Of a stretch of DNA of 64,000 bases, positions 28,073-36,438 are shown in pieces; within the stretch, counting starts at the first letter, position 1; every line of letters starts with the position of its first letter. Source of the DNA: Halobellus rufus (GTDB lineage: Archaea; Halobacteriota; Halobacteria; Halobacteriales; Haloferacaceae); assembly GCF_000739575.1 (NCBI RefSeq), contig NZ_BBJO01000030.1, forward strand, positions 62,001 to 126,000. Direction: 5' to 3'. Made by a program: the position numbers and the translations under genes. The notes under the pieces are model-generated. The model saw only the letters and a list, made by a program, of their open reading frames with translations, searched no databases and was not told the origin of the DNA.

Positions 28073-28573
28073 CGTCGTTGTTTCCTCGGCGTCTGTCGGT
28101 GAGTCGACGTCGACCGTTTCGTCGTCTTCCGGATCGTCTTCGCGGCTCGGGAGGACGACGACCGGGATCTCGCTCTCGGTCGTCAGCGTCTCCCGCGTGT
28201 CGCCGCTGAAGAGGTCCCACCACGCCTTGCCCCCGCGCGGAGTGAACACGATTGCGGTCGCGCCGAGCGCTTCGGCGGCTTCGAAGATCGTCTCCGCGAC
28301 GTCGGTCCCGTAGCGGAGGTCGGTCTCGACGTCGACGCCGGTGTCGGCCGCGGCGGAGCGAACCCACTCGAAGATCGCCTCGGCCATCTCCTCCCGCTGT
28401 TCGAGCGGGGCCTTGTCGGGCGCGCCGCCCGCTTTCTCGATGACGTGGAGCGCCGTCGCGGTCCCGCCTGCGGCCGCGACGTGGGGAAACGCGAGCGTTG
28501 CCGTCCGGTCGGCGTCGTCCTCGTTCGCGACCGGGAGCAGCGGACGGGCGAACAGGGGTTCGGTCCCCGTCAT
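28058..28573 (-). CDS. Universal stress protein (UspA family)
   Basis: 171 residues from ATG 28573 (MTGTEPLFARPLLPVANEDDADRT). The Usp fold shows the first strand PLLPVAN, the conserved DLRYGTDVAETIFEAAEALGATAIVFTPRG, and then VVVLPSRE. The usual ATP-binding GxxG-9x-GS/T is only partly visible (TPRGGKAWWDLFSGDTRETL). The tail is acidic. It is co-oriented with, and probably co-transcribed with, the APC-Usp permease, which suggests joint regulation of amino acid transport. Confidence 0.88.
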   Translation of the reverse strand: MTGTEPLFARPLLPVANEDDADRTATLAFPHVAAAGGTATALHVIEKAGGAPDKAPLEQREEMAEAIFEWVRSAAADTGVDVETDLRYGTDVAETIFEAAEALGATAIVFTPRGGKAWWDLFSGDTRETLTTESEIPVVVLPSREDDPEDDETVDVDSPTDAEETTTGDDA

Positions 28574-28900
28574 TGGCTGGATGCGCCGACGACAGCACGC
28601 GGCGGACAGCCGCGCGGTCCGTTCGCCTTGCCGGTTCTCGTCGTCGTGGACGGCGGAGATCCCAGTCGTCCCGGACACTGGGACGCGATCGGTCGGGAAG
28701 ACCCGTCGTTCCGAATAAACATACGAGGACTCTAAGACGGCATCGGGTATAGTGGTTCTCACTCGCCTCCGAGAGACGGTGAAAATTCTGCTGCTTCGTC
28801 ACGTCAAGTGGGTCCGCGTTTACGTCTCGTCAGCAGAGTGACCGCAGGTTCACGTCCTGTCCGTTTCGCGTGGACTGTCGTCCCCGGGTGCGTCCCCGGA
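28574..28900. other. Intergenic region, nothing recognised
   Basis: 327 bases upstream of usp. Apart from an AT-richer patch near 28715-28755, which may hold the usp promoter on the minus strand, no gene, RNA or repeat was recognised. Confidence 0.4.
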
Positions 28901-29299
28901 TCACACGGCCGTCACCCACGCGCGGTACTCCTCGTCGCGCTCGTACACGTCCCTGAACACCCGTTCGATGAACGCGGCGAGGTGGTTCGCGTCCGACCGG
29001 GCCGTGATTCGGACGTTCGTGGCCTCGGCCTCCTCGGGCGATTCGATCTGGTCGATCCGAAACGCCGGGAAGTCGTCGACGACGTCCTTCAGTCGGTCCA
29101 ACTCGGCGCTGACGACGTCGAGATTGAACGTCTTGTCGGCGAACTGGACCCACGGGGCGGGCGAGTCCTCCCCGTCGAGGTCGGGGTCGTGGTCGGCCGT
29201 CATCGTCGCGAACGCGCTCCCGCGCGTACGGTGTGCCGTGATCGCGTCGGCGAACAGCTTCTGCCGCTCTCGCGGGTCGGCGGCGTCGAATCTCGTCAT
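28901..29299 (-). CDS. Conserved protein, unknown
   Basis: 132 residues from ATG 29299 (MTRFDAADPRERQKLFADAITAHRTRGSAFATM). It is soluble and acidic. It alternates strands and helices (WVQFADKTFNLDVVSAELDRLKDVVDDFPAFRIDQ; NVRITARSDANHLAAFIERVFRDVYERDEEYRAWVTAV) but has no catalytic signature I recognise. It is divergent from adk, with a shared 135-base promoter region. Confidence 0.7.
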   Translation of the reverse strand: MTRFDAADPRERQKLFADAITAHRTRGSAFATMTADHDPDLDGEDSPAPWVQFADKTFNLDVVSAELDRLKDVVDDFPAFRIDQIESPEEAEATNVRITARSDANHLAAFIERVFRDVYERDEEYRAWVTAV

Positions 29300-29434
29300 A
29301 TCAGCGTACACTGTCCGCACCGGTGAAAAACCGCCGGTCCGAAGCGGTCGAGTCACGGGTGAACCGGCCGGACTGCGGCCGGTCCGTGGACGAATTTCTT
29401 CAACGTTATACGGCCGGACGCAGACTGGTGCGAT

Positions 29435-30073
29435 ATGGGCAAGCACATCTTGCTTCTCGGCCCGCCGGGTGCCGGGAAGGGAACGCAGTCGAAGCGCCTC
29501 GCCGCCGAGTTCGACCTCGAACACGTGACGACCGGCGACGCGCTCCGCGCCAACAAGGGGATGGACATCAGCGATATGGACACCGAGTACGACACGCCGG
29601 GCGAGTACATGGACGCCGGCGAACTCGTCCCCGACGAGGTCGTCAACGCCATCGTCGAGGAGGCGCTCACCAGCGCCGACGGCTACGTCCTCGACGGCTA
29701 CCCGCGGAACCTCGAACAGGCCGAGGAGCTCTCGGAGATGACAGACCTCGACGCCGTCGTCTACCTCGCGGTCGACACCGACGAACTCGTCGACCGGCTG
29801 ACCGGCCGCCGCGTCTGCCCGGACTGCGGCGCGAGCTACCACGTCGAGTTCGAGCCGCCGGAAGAGGAGGGCGTCTGCGACGAGTGCGGTGCCGACCTCG
29901 TTCAGCGCGACGACGACACCGAGGAGACCGTCCGCGAGCGGCTCCGCGTCTACGAGGAGAACACCGCGCCGGTCATCGACCACTACCGGGACGAGGGCGT
30001 CCTCGTCGAGGTCGACGGCGAGGGCACCCCCGAAGAAGTCTTCGAGGCGATCGTCGACGTCGTCGACGAGTAG
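29435..30073 (+). CDS. adk: Adenylate kinase
   Basis: 212 residues. The P-loop [23 protein letters not shown] and the arginine-bearing [13 protein letters not shown] are diagnostic. The LID carries a four-cysteine zinc site (CPDC … CDEC). It interconverts ATP + AMP and 2 ADP. A TATA-like GTTATA at 29405 lies about 25 bases before the ATG, consistent with a leaderless transcript. It starts the co-directional run adk, DUF106, cmk, truB. Confidence 0.97.
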   Translation: MGKHILLLGPPGAGKGTQSKRLAAEFDLEHVTTGDALRANKGMDISDMDTEYDTPGEYMDAGELVPDEVVNAIVEEALTSADGYVLDGYPRNLEQAEELSEMTDLDAVVYLAVDTDELVDRLTGRRVCPDCGASYHVEFEPPEEEGVCDECGADLVQRDDDTEETVRERLRVYEENTAPVIDHYRDEGVLVEVDGEGTPEEVFEAIVDVVDE

Positions 30074-30251
30074 GACAGCCTCAGACCGACGGGAGACCGT
30101 CGCTCCGACGCTCGTCGGACACTTCGTTGGCAGAAGCGAGCCGTCGATCGGATCGGGCCGTTTCTCGGCGTTCGTCGCGTCGAGCGGCCGCCACCCGCCG
30201 ACGCGCGGAGAGTAAAAGCTTCATAACCGATGGGGGGCTACCTCAGGGCAG

Positions 30252-31184
30252 ATGCCACGAACCGAATCGAAAGTTCGCACCCTCGTCTCGAACGACGACG
30301 GGATGCGTGAGGCCGTCGAGACGGTCCTCGACCGGACCGGCGACGGCGAGACCGACGTCACGTGGCTGGACGTGAAGGGCGATCTCACGTCCGGCCAGTG
30401 GGGCCGCCTCATCGAGAAGGAGATCCTCGTCGAGGGCGACGAGGGGTTCCGCGTGGCCGACCCCGAGGCGATCCGGGCGGGGCTCGAACCCGCGTCCGCG
30501 TCGGACTCGTCGGGCTCGGCCGGCGGGAGCGCCACGGAGATACCGGACGACGGCGAGTCCTCGTGGTCGAAGTACGACAAGGGCGCGGCGGTCGTCACCG
30601 TCGGGCTCTTCGTCGGCTACTCCTGGAAGCCGCTTCGGGACCTCATCGGAACGACGATGAACGTTCCGCTCGGCCCGCTGCAGGAGTTGCTTCCGTTCTA
30701 CGCCGTCGTGATGATCCTCGCGCTCGCGACCGGACTGTACTCGACGCTCCTGCAGGCGAACCTGATGGATATGGACAAGATGTCCGCCTACCAAGACCGG
30801 ATGAAAGACATCCAAGAGCGCCGGAAGGAGGCGAAGGAGGCCGGCGACGACGACGCGCTCGACGCCATCCAAGAGGAGCAGATGGAGGCGATGGGCGATC
30901 AGCTCGGGATGTTCAAAGAGCAGTTCCGCCCGATGGTGTGGATCATGTTCCTCACGATCCCGGTGTTCCTCTGGATGTACTGGGCGATCGGCGTGGGCCA
31001 GAACGCGACCGCGCACATCCCGCTCGACCCGCTGGTGCTCCCGCTCCGCGGCGAGGTCCAGTGGACAGACCCGGTGATCGGCCCGATCCAGGCGTGGATC
31101 GTCTGGTACTTCCTCTGCTCGATGGGCTTCACCCAGATCATCCGCAAGAGCCTGAACATCGACATCTCGCCGACGTCGTCCTGA
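30252..31184 (+). CDS. DUF106 membrane protein (EMC3/YidC-like insertase)
   Basis: 310 residues. An N-terminal soluble segment (about 1-110) is followed by three membrane helices: about 140-165 ([23 protein letters not shown]), about 225-245 ([20 protein letters not shown]) and 265-290 ([22 protein letters not shown]). A charged cytoplasmic coiled-coil ([24 protein letters not shown]) lies between the first two. This is the archaeal DUF106 layout, related to EMC3/TMCO1/YidC insertases. A TATA-like region AAAAGCTTCATAA lies at about 30214. Confidence 0.9.
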   Translation: MPRTESKVRTLVSNDDGMREAVETVLDRTGDGETDVTWLDVKGDLTSGQWGRLIEKEILVEGDEGFRVADPEAIRAGLEPASASDSSGSAGGSATEIPDDGESSWSKYDKGAAVVTVGLFVGYSWKPLRDLIGTTMNVPLGPLQELLPFYAVVMILALATGLYSTLLQANLMDMDKMSAYQDRMKDIQERRKEAKEAGDDDALDAIQEEQMEAMGDQLGMFKEQFRPMVWIMFLTIPVFLWMYWAIGVGQNATAHIPLDPLVLPLRGEVQWTDPVIGPIQAWIVWYFLCSMGFTQIIRKSLNIDISPTSS

Positions 31185-31302
31185 TCGGCCACTCGCCGTT
31201 TCCGCCGCGTCGCCGACACCGCGGGCGGTGAACTCCACTTCCGAGGCCGACGCGCCGATCCGCAAAGACAACCTCTTTTACCCGCCTTCCCGCAGAGAGA
31301 GT

Positions 31303-31881
31303 ATGTTGGTAACCGTCTCTGGCCCGCCCGGGGCCGGGAAGAGCACGACCGTCGCCGCCCTCGCCGAGTCGTTCGATCTCGAACACGTCAGCGGCGGGGA
31401 CATCTTCCGCGAACTCGCCGCCGAGCGCGGGATGACGGCAGTGGAGTTCAACAAACTCGCCGAGGAGGACGACCAGATCGACCGCGATCTGGACAGGCGG
31501 CTGCGGACCGTCGCGCTCGAACGCGACGACGTGTTGTTGGAATCGCGGCTCGCCGGCTGGCTCGCGGGCGACGCGGCCGACTTCCGGTTCTGGCTCGACG
31601 CGCCGCTGTCGGTCCGGGCCGCGCGGATCGCCGACCGCGAGGACAAACCGCCCGAGACGGCGCTCGAAGAGACGCGCGAACGCGAGGAGAGCGAGGCGCT
31701 GCGGTATCTGGAGTACTACAACATCGACATCACCGACCTCTCGATCTACGACATCGCGCTGAACACGGCGCGGTGGAGCGCCGAGGACGTCCCCGACATC
31801 CTGACGGCGGCCGTCGGGGCGTACGACCCGAGCACCGACGAAGGGAAGTACCCCGTCGACGGCGTCGACTACGACTTCTGA
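31303..31881 (+). CDS. cmk: Cytidylate kinase
   Basis: 192 residues from ATG 31303 ([17 protein letters not shown]). The P-loop is [24 protein letters not shown], the (R)xxGW segment ESRLAGWL and the LID region [36 protein letters not shown] are characteristic of archaeal CMP kinase. An upstream in-frame GTG (31228) is not supported. A TATA-like CTCTTTTAC lies at about 31272. It is 40 bases upstream of the pseudouridine synthase gene, as in many archaea. Confidence 0.95.
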   Translation: MLVTVSGPPGAGKSTTVAALAESFDLEHVSGGDIFRELAAERGMTAVEFNKLAEEDDQIDRDLDRRLRTVALERDDVLLESRLAGWLAGDAADFRFWLDAPLSVRAARIADREDKPPETALEETREREESEALRYLEYYNIDITDLSIYDIALNTARWSAEDVPDILTAAVGAYDPSTDEGKYPVDGVDYDF

Positions 31882-31921
31882 CGATGACCGGGTCGCTATC
31901 GCCGAACAGGGGGCGCTGACG

Positions 31922-32806
31922 ATGGCCGAACTCCGCGGACCGCCCGGGGAGCGGTCGGTCGAGGAGCTCCTGTCGTTCGGCGTCGTCAACCTCGACAAGC
32001 CGCCTGGACCGTCGGCGCATCAGGTCTCGGCGTGGGCGCGAGACCTCGCGGACGTCGACCGCGCGGCCCACGCGGGCACGCTCGATCCGAAGGTGACCGG
32101 CTGTCTGCCGATCCTCCTCGGCGACGCGACGCGACTCGCGCAGGTGTTCCTCGAAGGAACGAAGGAGTACGTCGCCGTCCTCGAACTCCACGGACCCGCG
32201 CCCGCAGACCTCGAAGCCGTCCTCGCGGAGTTCGAAGGGGAGATCTACCAGAAGCCGCCCCGGAAGAGCGCCGTCGCGCGTCGCCTCCGCACGCGGACGA
32301 TACACGAACTCGATCTGCTGGAGGTCCGCGACAGGCAGGCCCTGGTTCGGATCCGCTGTGAGAGCGGGACGTACGTCCGAAAGCTCTGTCACGACCTCGG
32401 CCTCGCGGCGGGAACGGGTGCCCATATGGGTGCGCTCCGCCGCACCGCGACCGACCCGTTCGACGACTCGGATCTGGTCTCCACTGCCGATCTGACCGAC
32501 GCGATGGCCTTCGCGCGCGAGGGCGACGAGGCCCCCCTCCGCGAGGTGGTCGCGCCCGCCGAACGGGCGCTCAGGCACCTTCCCGGTCTCACTATCGCGT
32601 TCTCGGCGGCCGAGCAGGTGGCCGAGGGCGCGCCCGTGTACGCGCCGGGGATCGTCGACGCCGACGAGTCGGTAGCGAGCGCGCAGACGGACGCGCTCGT
32701 CGCCTGTTTCACCCCCGACGGAGCGGCCGTCTGTCTCGGCCGACTGGTCGGCGATCCGACGGCCGACGCCGGCGAGGTCGTCTCCCTCGAACGCGTCTTG
32801 GTCTAG
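31922..32806 (+). CDS. truB: RNA-guided pseudouridine synthase Cbf5/TruB
   Basis: 294 residues. The catalytic aspartate is in HAGTLDPKVTG (about residue 54). Other TruB-family motifs are NLDKPPGPSAHQV, YVAVLELHG, IYQKPPRKSAV and IRCESGTYVRKLCHDLG. The C-terminal PUA domain (about 215-294) follows. In archaea this protein is the H/ACA RNP catalytic subunit and can also form psi55 in tRNA. It lies in the adk-DUF106-cmk-truB cluster. Confidence 0.95.
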   Translation: MAELRGPPGERSVEELLSFGVVNLDKPPGPSAHQVSAWARDLADVDRAAHAGTLDPKVTGCLPILLGDATRLAQVFLEGTKEYVAVLELHGPAPADLEAVLAEFEGEIYQKPPRKSAVARRLRTRTIHELDLLEVRDRQALVRIRCESGTYVRKLCHDLGLAAGTGAHMGALRRTATDPFDDSDLVSTADLTDAMAFAREGDEAPLREVVAPAERALRHLPGLTIAFSAAEQVAEGAPVYAPGIVDADESVASAQTDALVACFTPDGAAVCLGRLVGDPTADAGEVVSLERVLV

Positions 32807-32906
32807 GCGATCGGCGCTTGCACCGATTCCGCGTGCGAGTGCGTCGCTCGCGCGCGTCGAAACGAAGGACTTAACGGTCACACTCGCATCCTCACGAGTA
32901 CACCCT

Positions 32907-32977
32907 GGGACCGTGGGGTAGTGGTATCCTCTGCCGATGGGGTCGGTAGGACCTGAGTTCGACTCTCAGCGGTCCCA
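32907..32977 (+). tRNA. tRNA-Pro (anticodon GGG)
   Basis: 71 bases. The acceptor GGGACCG/CGGTCCC is followed by discriminator A. The anticodon stem TGCCG/CGGTA encloses ATGGGGT, giving anticodon GGG (reads CCC/CCU). The T arm is CTGAG-TTCGACT-CTCAG. No intron and no encoded CCA. Confidence 0.95.
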
Positions 32978-33063
32978 TATTATTCCTCGAACGATCGATC
33001 GGATAGCGAGCTGAACGTATCCCTTGGCAGGAACCTTTTAGCACTGGTGCCCAAGCCTCGGAT

Positions 33064-33852
33064 ATGGATCTCGATCTCGGACTGGAGGGCAACGTGGCGT
33101 TAGTCACCGGGAGCGCGACCGGACTCGGCCACGCCTGCGCGGAAGCGTTCTCGCGCCAGGGGGCGCACGTCGCCCTCGCCGCGCCGAATCTGGACGGCCT
33201 CGCGTACGCCAGCGACAGGCTCGACGCCCTCGGGGAGGGCGACATTTTCGGTCTCGAAGTCGACGTTCGCAGCCCCGACCACATGGCGGCGCTCGTCGAG
33301 GAGACCATCGACCAGTACGGCGGCATCGACCACCTCGTCACGGGGCCCAGACCGCTCGAACCCGAACGGTTCCTCGACGTCTCCGACGAGGACTGGTTCC
33401 GCGGGTTCGACCGGCTGTTCATGAGCGTCGTCTGGGCCATCCGCGAGTCCGCCGCCCACCTCGAGGCCTCCGAGCACGGGACCGTCGTCAACGTGGCCAA
33501 CCCCGCGATCCCCGCGCTCGCCGACGAACTGCCGATGGCGACCGCCTACGGGCGGGCGGTCCAAGGTCTCACCGAAACCCAGGCCGCGGCGTTCGCGCCC
33601 GACGTCCGCGTGAACGCGGTCGCACCCGGGCCGCACGAGACCGAAGACCTGGAGGAGTTTCTCTCCCGACGGGTCGAAGCCGGCGAGTTCGCCGACCTCT
33701 CCTCGGCTTGGGAGGCCCTACTCGCGGACTGTCCCTACGAGTCGCCCGGGCGACCGCTCGATCTGGGGAAGGTAGTCACCTTCCTATCCAGCCGGCACGC
33801 GAGTTTCGTCAACGGCGCGACCGTCCCAGTCGACGGCGGGTCCGGACTCTGA
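33064..33852 (+). CDS. SDR-family protein, probable pseudoenzyme
   Basis: 262 residues, paralogous to the protein at 403. The cofactor loop is near-canonical (TGSATGLG), but all three catalytic positions differ: the serine region reads NVANPAIP, and the YxxxK region reads MATAYGRAVQGL, where alignment on VQGL puts Ala and Gly at Tyr and Lys. The C-terminal SSRHASFVNGATVPVDGG is retained. It probably binds NAD(P) without the standard SDR chemistry. A TATA-like CTTTTAG at about 33036 precedes the ATG. Confidence 0.85.
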   Translation: MDLDLGLEGNVALVTGSATGLGHACAEAFSRQGAHVALAAPNLDGLAYASDRLDALGEGDIFGLEVDVRSPDHMAALVEETIDQYGGIDHLVTGPRPLEPERFLDVSDEDWFRGFDRLFMSVVWAIRESAAHLEASEHGTVVNVANPAIPALADELPMATAYGRAVQGLTETQAAAFAPDVRVNAVAPGPHETEDLEEFLSRRVEAGEFADLSSAWEALLADCPYESPGRPLDLGKVVTFLSSRHASFVNGATVPVDGGSGL

Positions 33853-33928
33853 GAACCGGATCCGAATCGTCTTCGTACTTCGCGGCGTCGACGTCGCGGT
33901 ATTTCGGCCGTGGTTCTCGCGGATCGAT

Positions 33929-34141
33929 CTACGAGTCCGATTCGGACGTCTTGGGGAGGTTTCGCCGCTCAGAGAAGTAATAGAGGATCACGACGAAGCC
34001 GGCGGCGGGGACGACGACGCCGAGCCAGTACTGTTCGGGGTTCTGGAGGCCGAGTCGCTTCGCGTCGAGGTACATCACGACGCCGAGCGGGAGCTGGATG
34101 AGCACCGCGCCGAGTAACAGCAGCGTCACCAGTTCGCGCAT
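33929..34141 (-). CDS. Small two-TM membrane protein, unknown
   Basis: 70 residues: two membrane helices (LVTLLLLGAVLIQLPLGVVMYL and YWLGVVVPAAGFVVILYYF) joined by a polar loop (DAKRLGLQNPE), and a short charged tail. The loop pattern resembles small haloarchaeal membrane proteins of unknown role. It is divergent from the gene at 34224. Confidence 0.65.
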   Translation of the reverse strand: MRELVTLLLLGAVLIQLPLGVVMYLDAKRLGLQNPEQYWLGVVVPAAGFVVILYYFSERRNLPKTSESDS

Positions 34142-34223
34142 TGGCCGCGTACTATGCGACCGGTGGGGATCACTCTTCTGTCGTCCGGTAGAAATTTCGT
34201 TCGGGAACCTGATTTCGGATCCG

Positions 34224-34433
34224 ATGTCAGAGACCGATCTGAAGCGGTCCGTCCGCCGTGGCGTCGCCCTCCTCCTGATCCCGCTGTCCTCGAGCGGGCT
34301 CCCCGAGTTCGTCGAATCCGCTCTCCCGGGAGCTTCGGCCGCGTTCGGCCTCGTCGCCTTCTCGGCGGCCCTCGCCTACCTGCTCTGGAGCGGCCTGTGG
34401 CAACTGTCTCGGGCGGCCGATACGCCGTTTTGA
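34224..34433 (+). CDS. Small membrane protein, unknown
   Basis: 69 residues from ATG 34224 (MSETDLKRSVRRGVALLLIPLSSSGLPE). It has two hydrophobic stretches (about 13-30 and 38-60). The longer frame from 34098 crosses the divergent gene's start and is not supported. Function not recognised. Confidence 0.55.
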   Translation: MSETDLKRSVRRGVALLLIPLSSSGLPEFVESALPGASAAFGLVAFSAALAYLLWSGLWQLSRAADTPF

Positions 34434-34533
34434 TCGCAGGGTCGGCTGCCGGAACCAACGTTGCTTCCTCGCGATAACTCGGGGCGACGCGTGGAGTAGC
34501 CTTAACCGTTCGCTCGTCCAACTTGGGACACGA

Positions 34534-35013
34534 ATGACCGACTCAGGAGCGCGAACGAACGCCGCTGAGGCACCGGACGGCGGGCGAAACGTGACCGTCG
34601 AGCGACGCGACGGTTCACCCTCGATCGTGGTCCGGGCCGCGTACTTCCTCCTGATCGGCTGGTGGGCCAGCGGGATCTGGCTGGGCGTCGCGTGGTTCTT
34701 CACCGTCACGATCGTCGGAACGCCGATCGGGATCAAGATGATCAACCTGATTCCGAAGGTCGTCTCGCTGAAGGAGCGGACGGTCGAAACGCGGATCACC
34801 GAGAACGCGTCGGGTGCGGTCACCGTCACCGAATCCGGGCGCGACCAGCACTCCCTCGTGGTCCGGGCCGCGTACTTCCTCCTGATCGGCTGGTGGGCCA
34901 GCGGGATTTGGATGTCAATCGCGTGGGTCTTCTCCGTCACGATCATCGGCCTCCCGGTCGCGGTCTGGATGTACGACCGGTTGCCGTACGTCGTCTCCCT
35001 CTACAAGTACTGA
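34534..35013 (+). CDS. YccF-domain membrane protein, duplicated
   Basis: 159 residues made of two copies of the YccF (DUF307) unit, about residues 30-95 and 107-159. Each has VVRAAYFLLIGWWASGIW followed by a second membrane helix and TIxGxP. A 52-base block is identical in the two halves (34625-34676 and 34856-34907). YccF proteins are inner-membrane proteins without a known function. Confidence 0.85.
   Translation: MTDSGARTNAAEAPDGGRNVTVERRDGSPSIVVRAAYFLLIGWWASGIWLGVAWFFTVTIVGTPIGIKMINLIPKVVSLKERTVETRITENASGAVTVTESGRDQHSLVVRAAYFLLIGWWASGIWMSIAWVFSVTIIGLPVAVWMYDRLPYVVSLYKY
34625..34907 (+). repeat. 52-base exact internal repeat in yccF gene
   Basis: Bases 34625-34676 equal 34856-34907 (offset 231, in frame). 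The surrounding sequence of the two halves has diverged, so this block was probably homogenised recently by gene conversion. Confidence 0.85.
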
Positions 35014-35072
35014 CGCGTGAATGGCCCCCACTGTCGCCGGGCTTATACCACGAGCGCGTCACTAACCCCGAT

Positions 35073-35708
35073 ATGAGTAAGCGGGGGAAGTTAGACGACT
35101 CGGGCCTCCTCGACGTCGACGACGCGCTCGAGCGGCTGTTCCGGGACGGCCGGACGAACGCGATCATCGCGTGGCTGCTCGTCGGCGTGCTCGCGACCGT
35201 GTTCGTCGAAAGCGCCGTCGACGTCGACTACCAGTGGATCCTATTCGTGGGGTTCGTGGGGTTCGTCGTCCTCCTGCCCCCGCTTTCGCACCGCGAGTGG
35301 CGGGTGATGCTGCCGTGGGAGTTACTCGTGCTCGCGCTGCTCCCGATTCTCGTTCGCGGGCTCGCCGGGGGCACGCTGGGCACGTTCGCGACGTACGTCG
35401 CGATCGCGGGGCTGGCGCTGTTGATCATCGTCGAACTCCACATGTTCACGTCGCTGCAGGTCACCCACTGGTTCGCCGTCGTGCTCGTCGTCCTGACGAC
35501 GATGGCGGCGGTCGCCGCGTGGACGATCTTCCGCTGGAACGCCGACCGGTTCCTCGGGACGTCGTTTCTCGCCGACAACGAGGCGCTGATGATGGAGTGG
35601 CTGTACGTCACGGTCGCGGGGCTGGTGGCCGGCGTCCTGTTCGACGGGTACTTCAGGCGGCGGGACCGCCAACTGTGGCGCGTGATCCGTCGGATGGTGA
35701 GACGATGA
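35073..35708 (+). CDS. Polytopic membrane protein, unknown
   Basis: 211 residues from ATG 35073 (MSKRGKLDDSGLLDVDDALERLFRDGRTNAIIAWLLVGVL). It has about six membrane helices and a basic C-terminus (YFRRRDRQLWRVIRRMVRR). A TATA-like GGCTTATAC at about 35040 precedes it. Its stop overlaps the next gene's start (ATGA), so the two membrane proteins are probably made together. Family not recognised. Confidence 0.75.
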   Translation: MSKRGKLDDSGLLDVDDALERLFRDGRTNAIIAWLLVGVLATVFVESAVDVDYQWILFVGFVGFVVLLPPLSHREWRVMLPWELLVLALLPILVRGLAGGTLGTFATYVAIAGLALLIIVELHMFTSLQVTHWFAVVLVVLTTMAAVAAWTIFRWNADRFLGTSFLADNEALMMEWLYVTVAGLVAGVLFDGYFRRRDRQLWRVIRRMVRR

Positions 35709-36351
35709 GTCGGCTGCCGCGACCGTCGGTACGTACGCAGCGGCGGCTCACCCGCGCGATGCAGCTCGCCCTCGTCGCGCTCGTCGTCTACGGTCTCCTC
35801 GCGAGACAGCCGAAGGCGATCACGAACGGTGGAATCGCGCTCGCGATCACGTTTCTGCCGGCGCTCTTAGAGCGGAACTACGACCTCCCGCTGGACCCGT
35901 GGCTCGCGCTCTGGATCACGACCGCCGTGTTCCTCCACACGCTCGGCTCGGCCGGGCTCTACGGGCAGATCGGGTGGTGGGATCACCTCACGCACGCTAC
36001 GTCGGCGTCGCTCGTCGCCGCGGTGGGGTACACGACCGCCCGGGCGATCGACCTCCACAGCGACGAGATCCACATCCCGCGGCGGTTCTTCTTCGTGTAC
36101 ATCTTCGTCGTCGTGCTGGCGTTCGGCGTCATCTGGGAACTCTTCGAGTTCGCGCTCGACATCGTCGCGGGCGCGACGGGACTGACGATGCCGCTCGCGC
36201 AACACGGCCTCGACGACACTGTCCGCGACGCGATGTTCAACTCGCTCGGGGCGCTCCTCGTCGCCGTGTTCGGGCAGTGCACCTGACCGACGTCGCCGAA
36301 CGGATCCACGAGCGGCTCCTCGGCGACGCGGGGAGGGACGATCCGCTGTAG
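35705..36351 (+). CDS. DUF2238-like membrane protein, C-terminal frameshift
   Basis: As read, the frame stops at 36286 (193 residues). Restoring one G in the GGG at 36271-36273 continues it to 36351 (215 residues, tail HLTDVAERIHERLL). About six helices and the GWWDHLTHATSASLVAA and WELFEF motifs fit the DUF2238 (YjdF-like) family. It overlaps the preceding membrane gene by four bases. The lost tail is only about 22 residues, so the product may be functional even if the frameshift is real. Confidence 0.75.
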
Positions 36352-36438
36352 GCAGCGGCGACGTGACCGTGACGATAACCGAGACGCGGACCGTCAGTGA
36401 ACGACAGTATAATACTGGGTCGGGGTCGCTGTAGCCAT

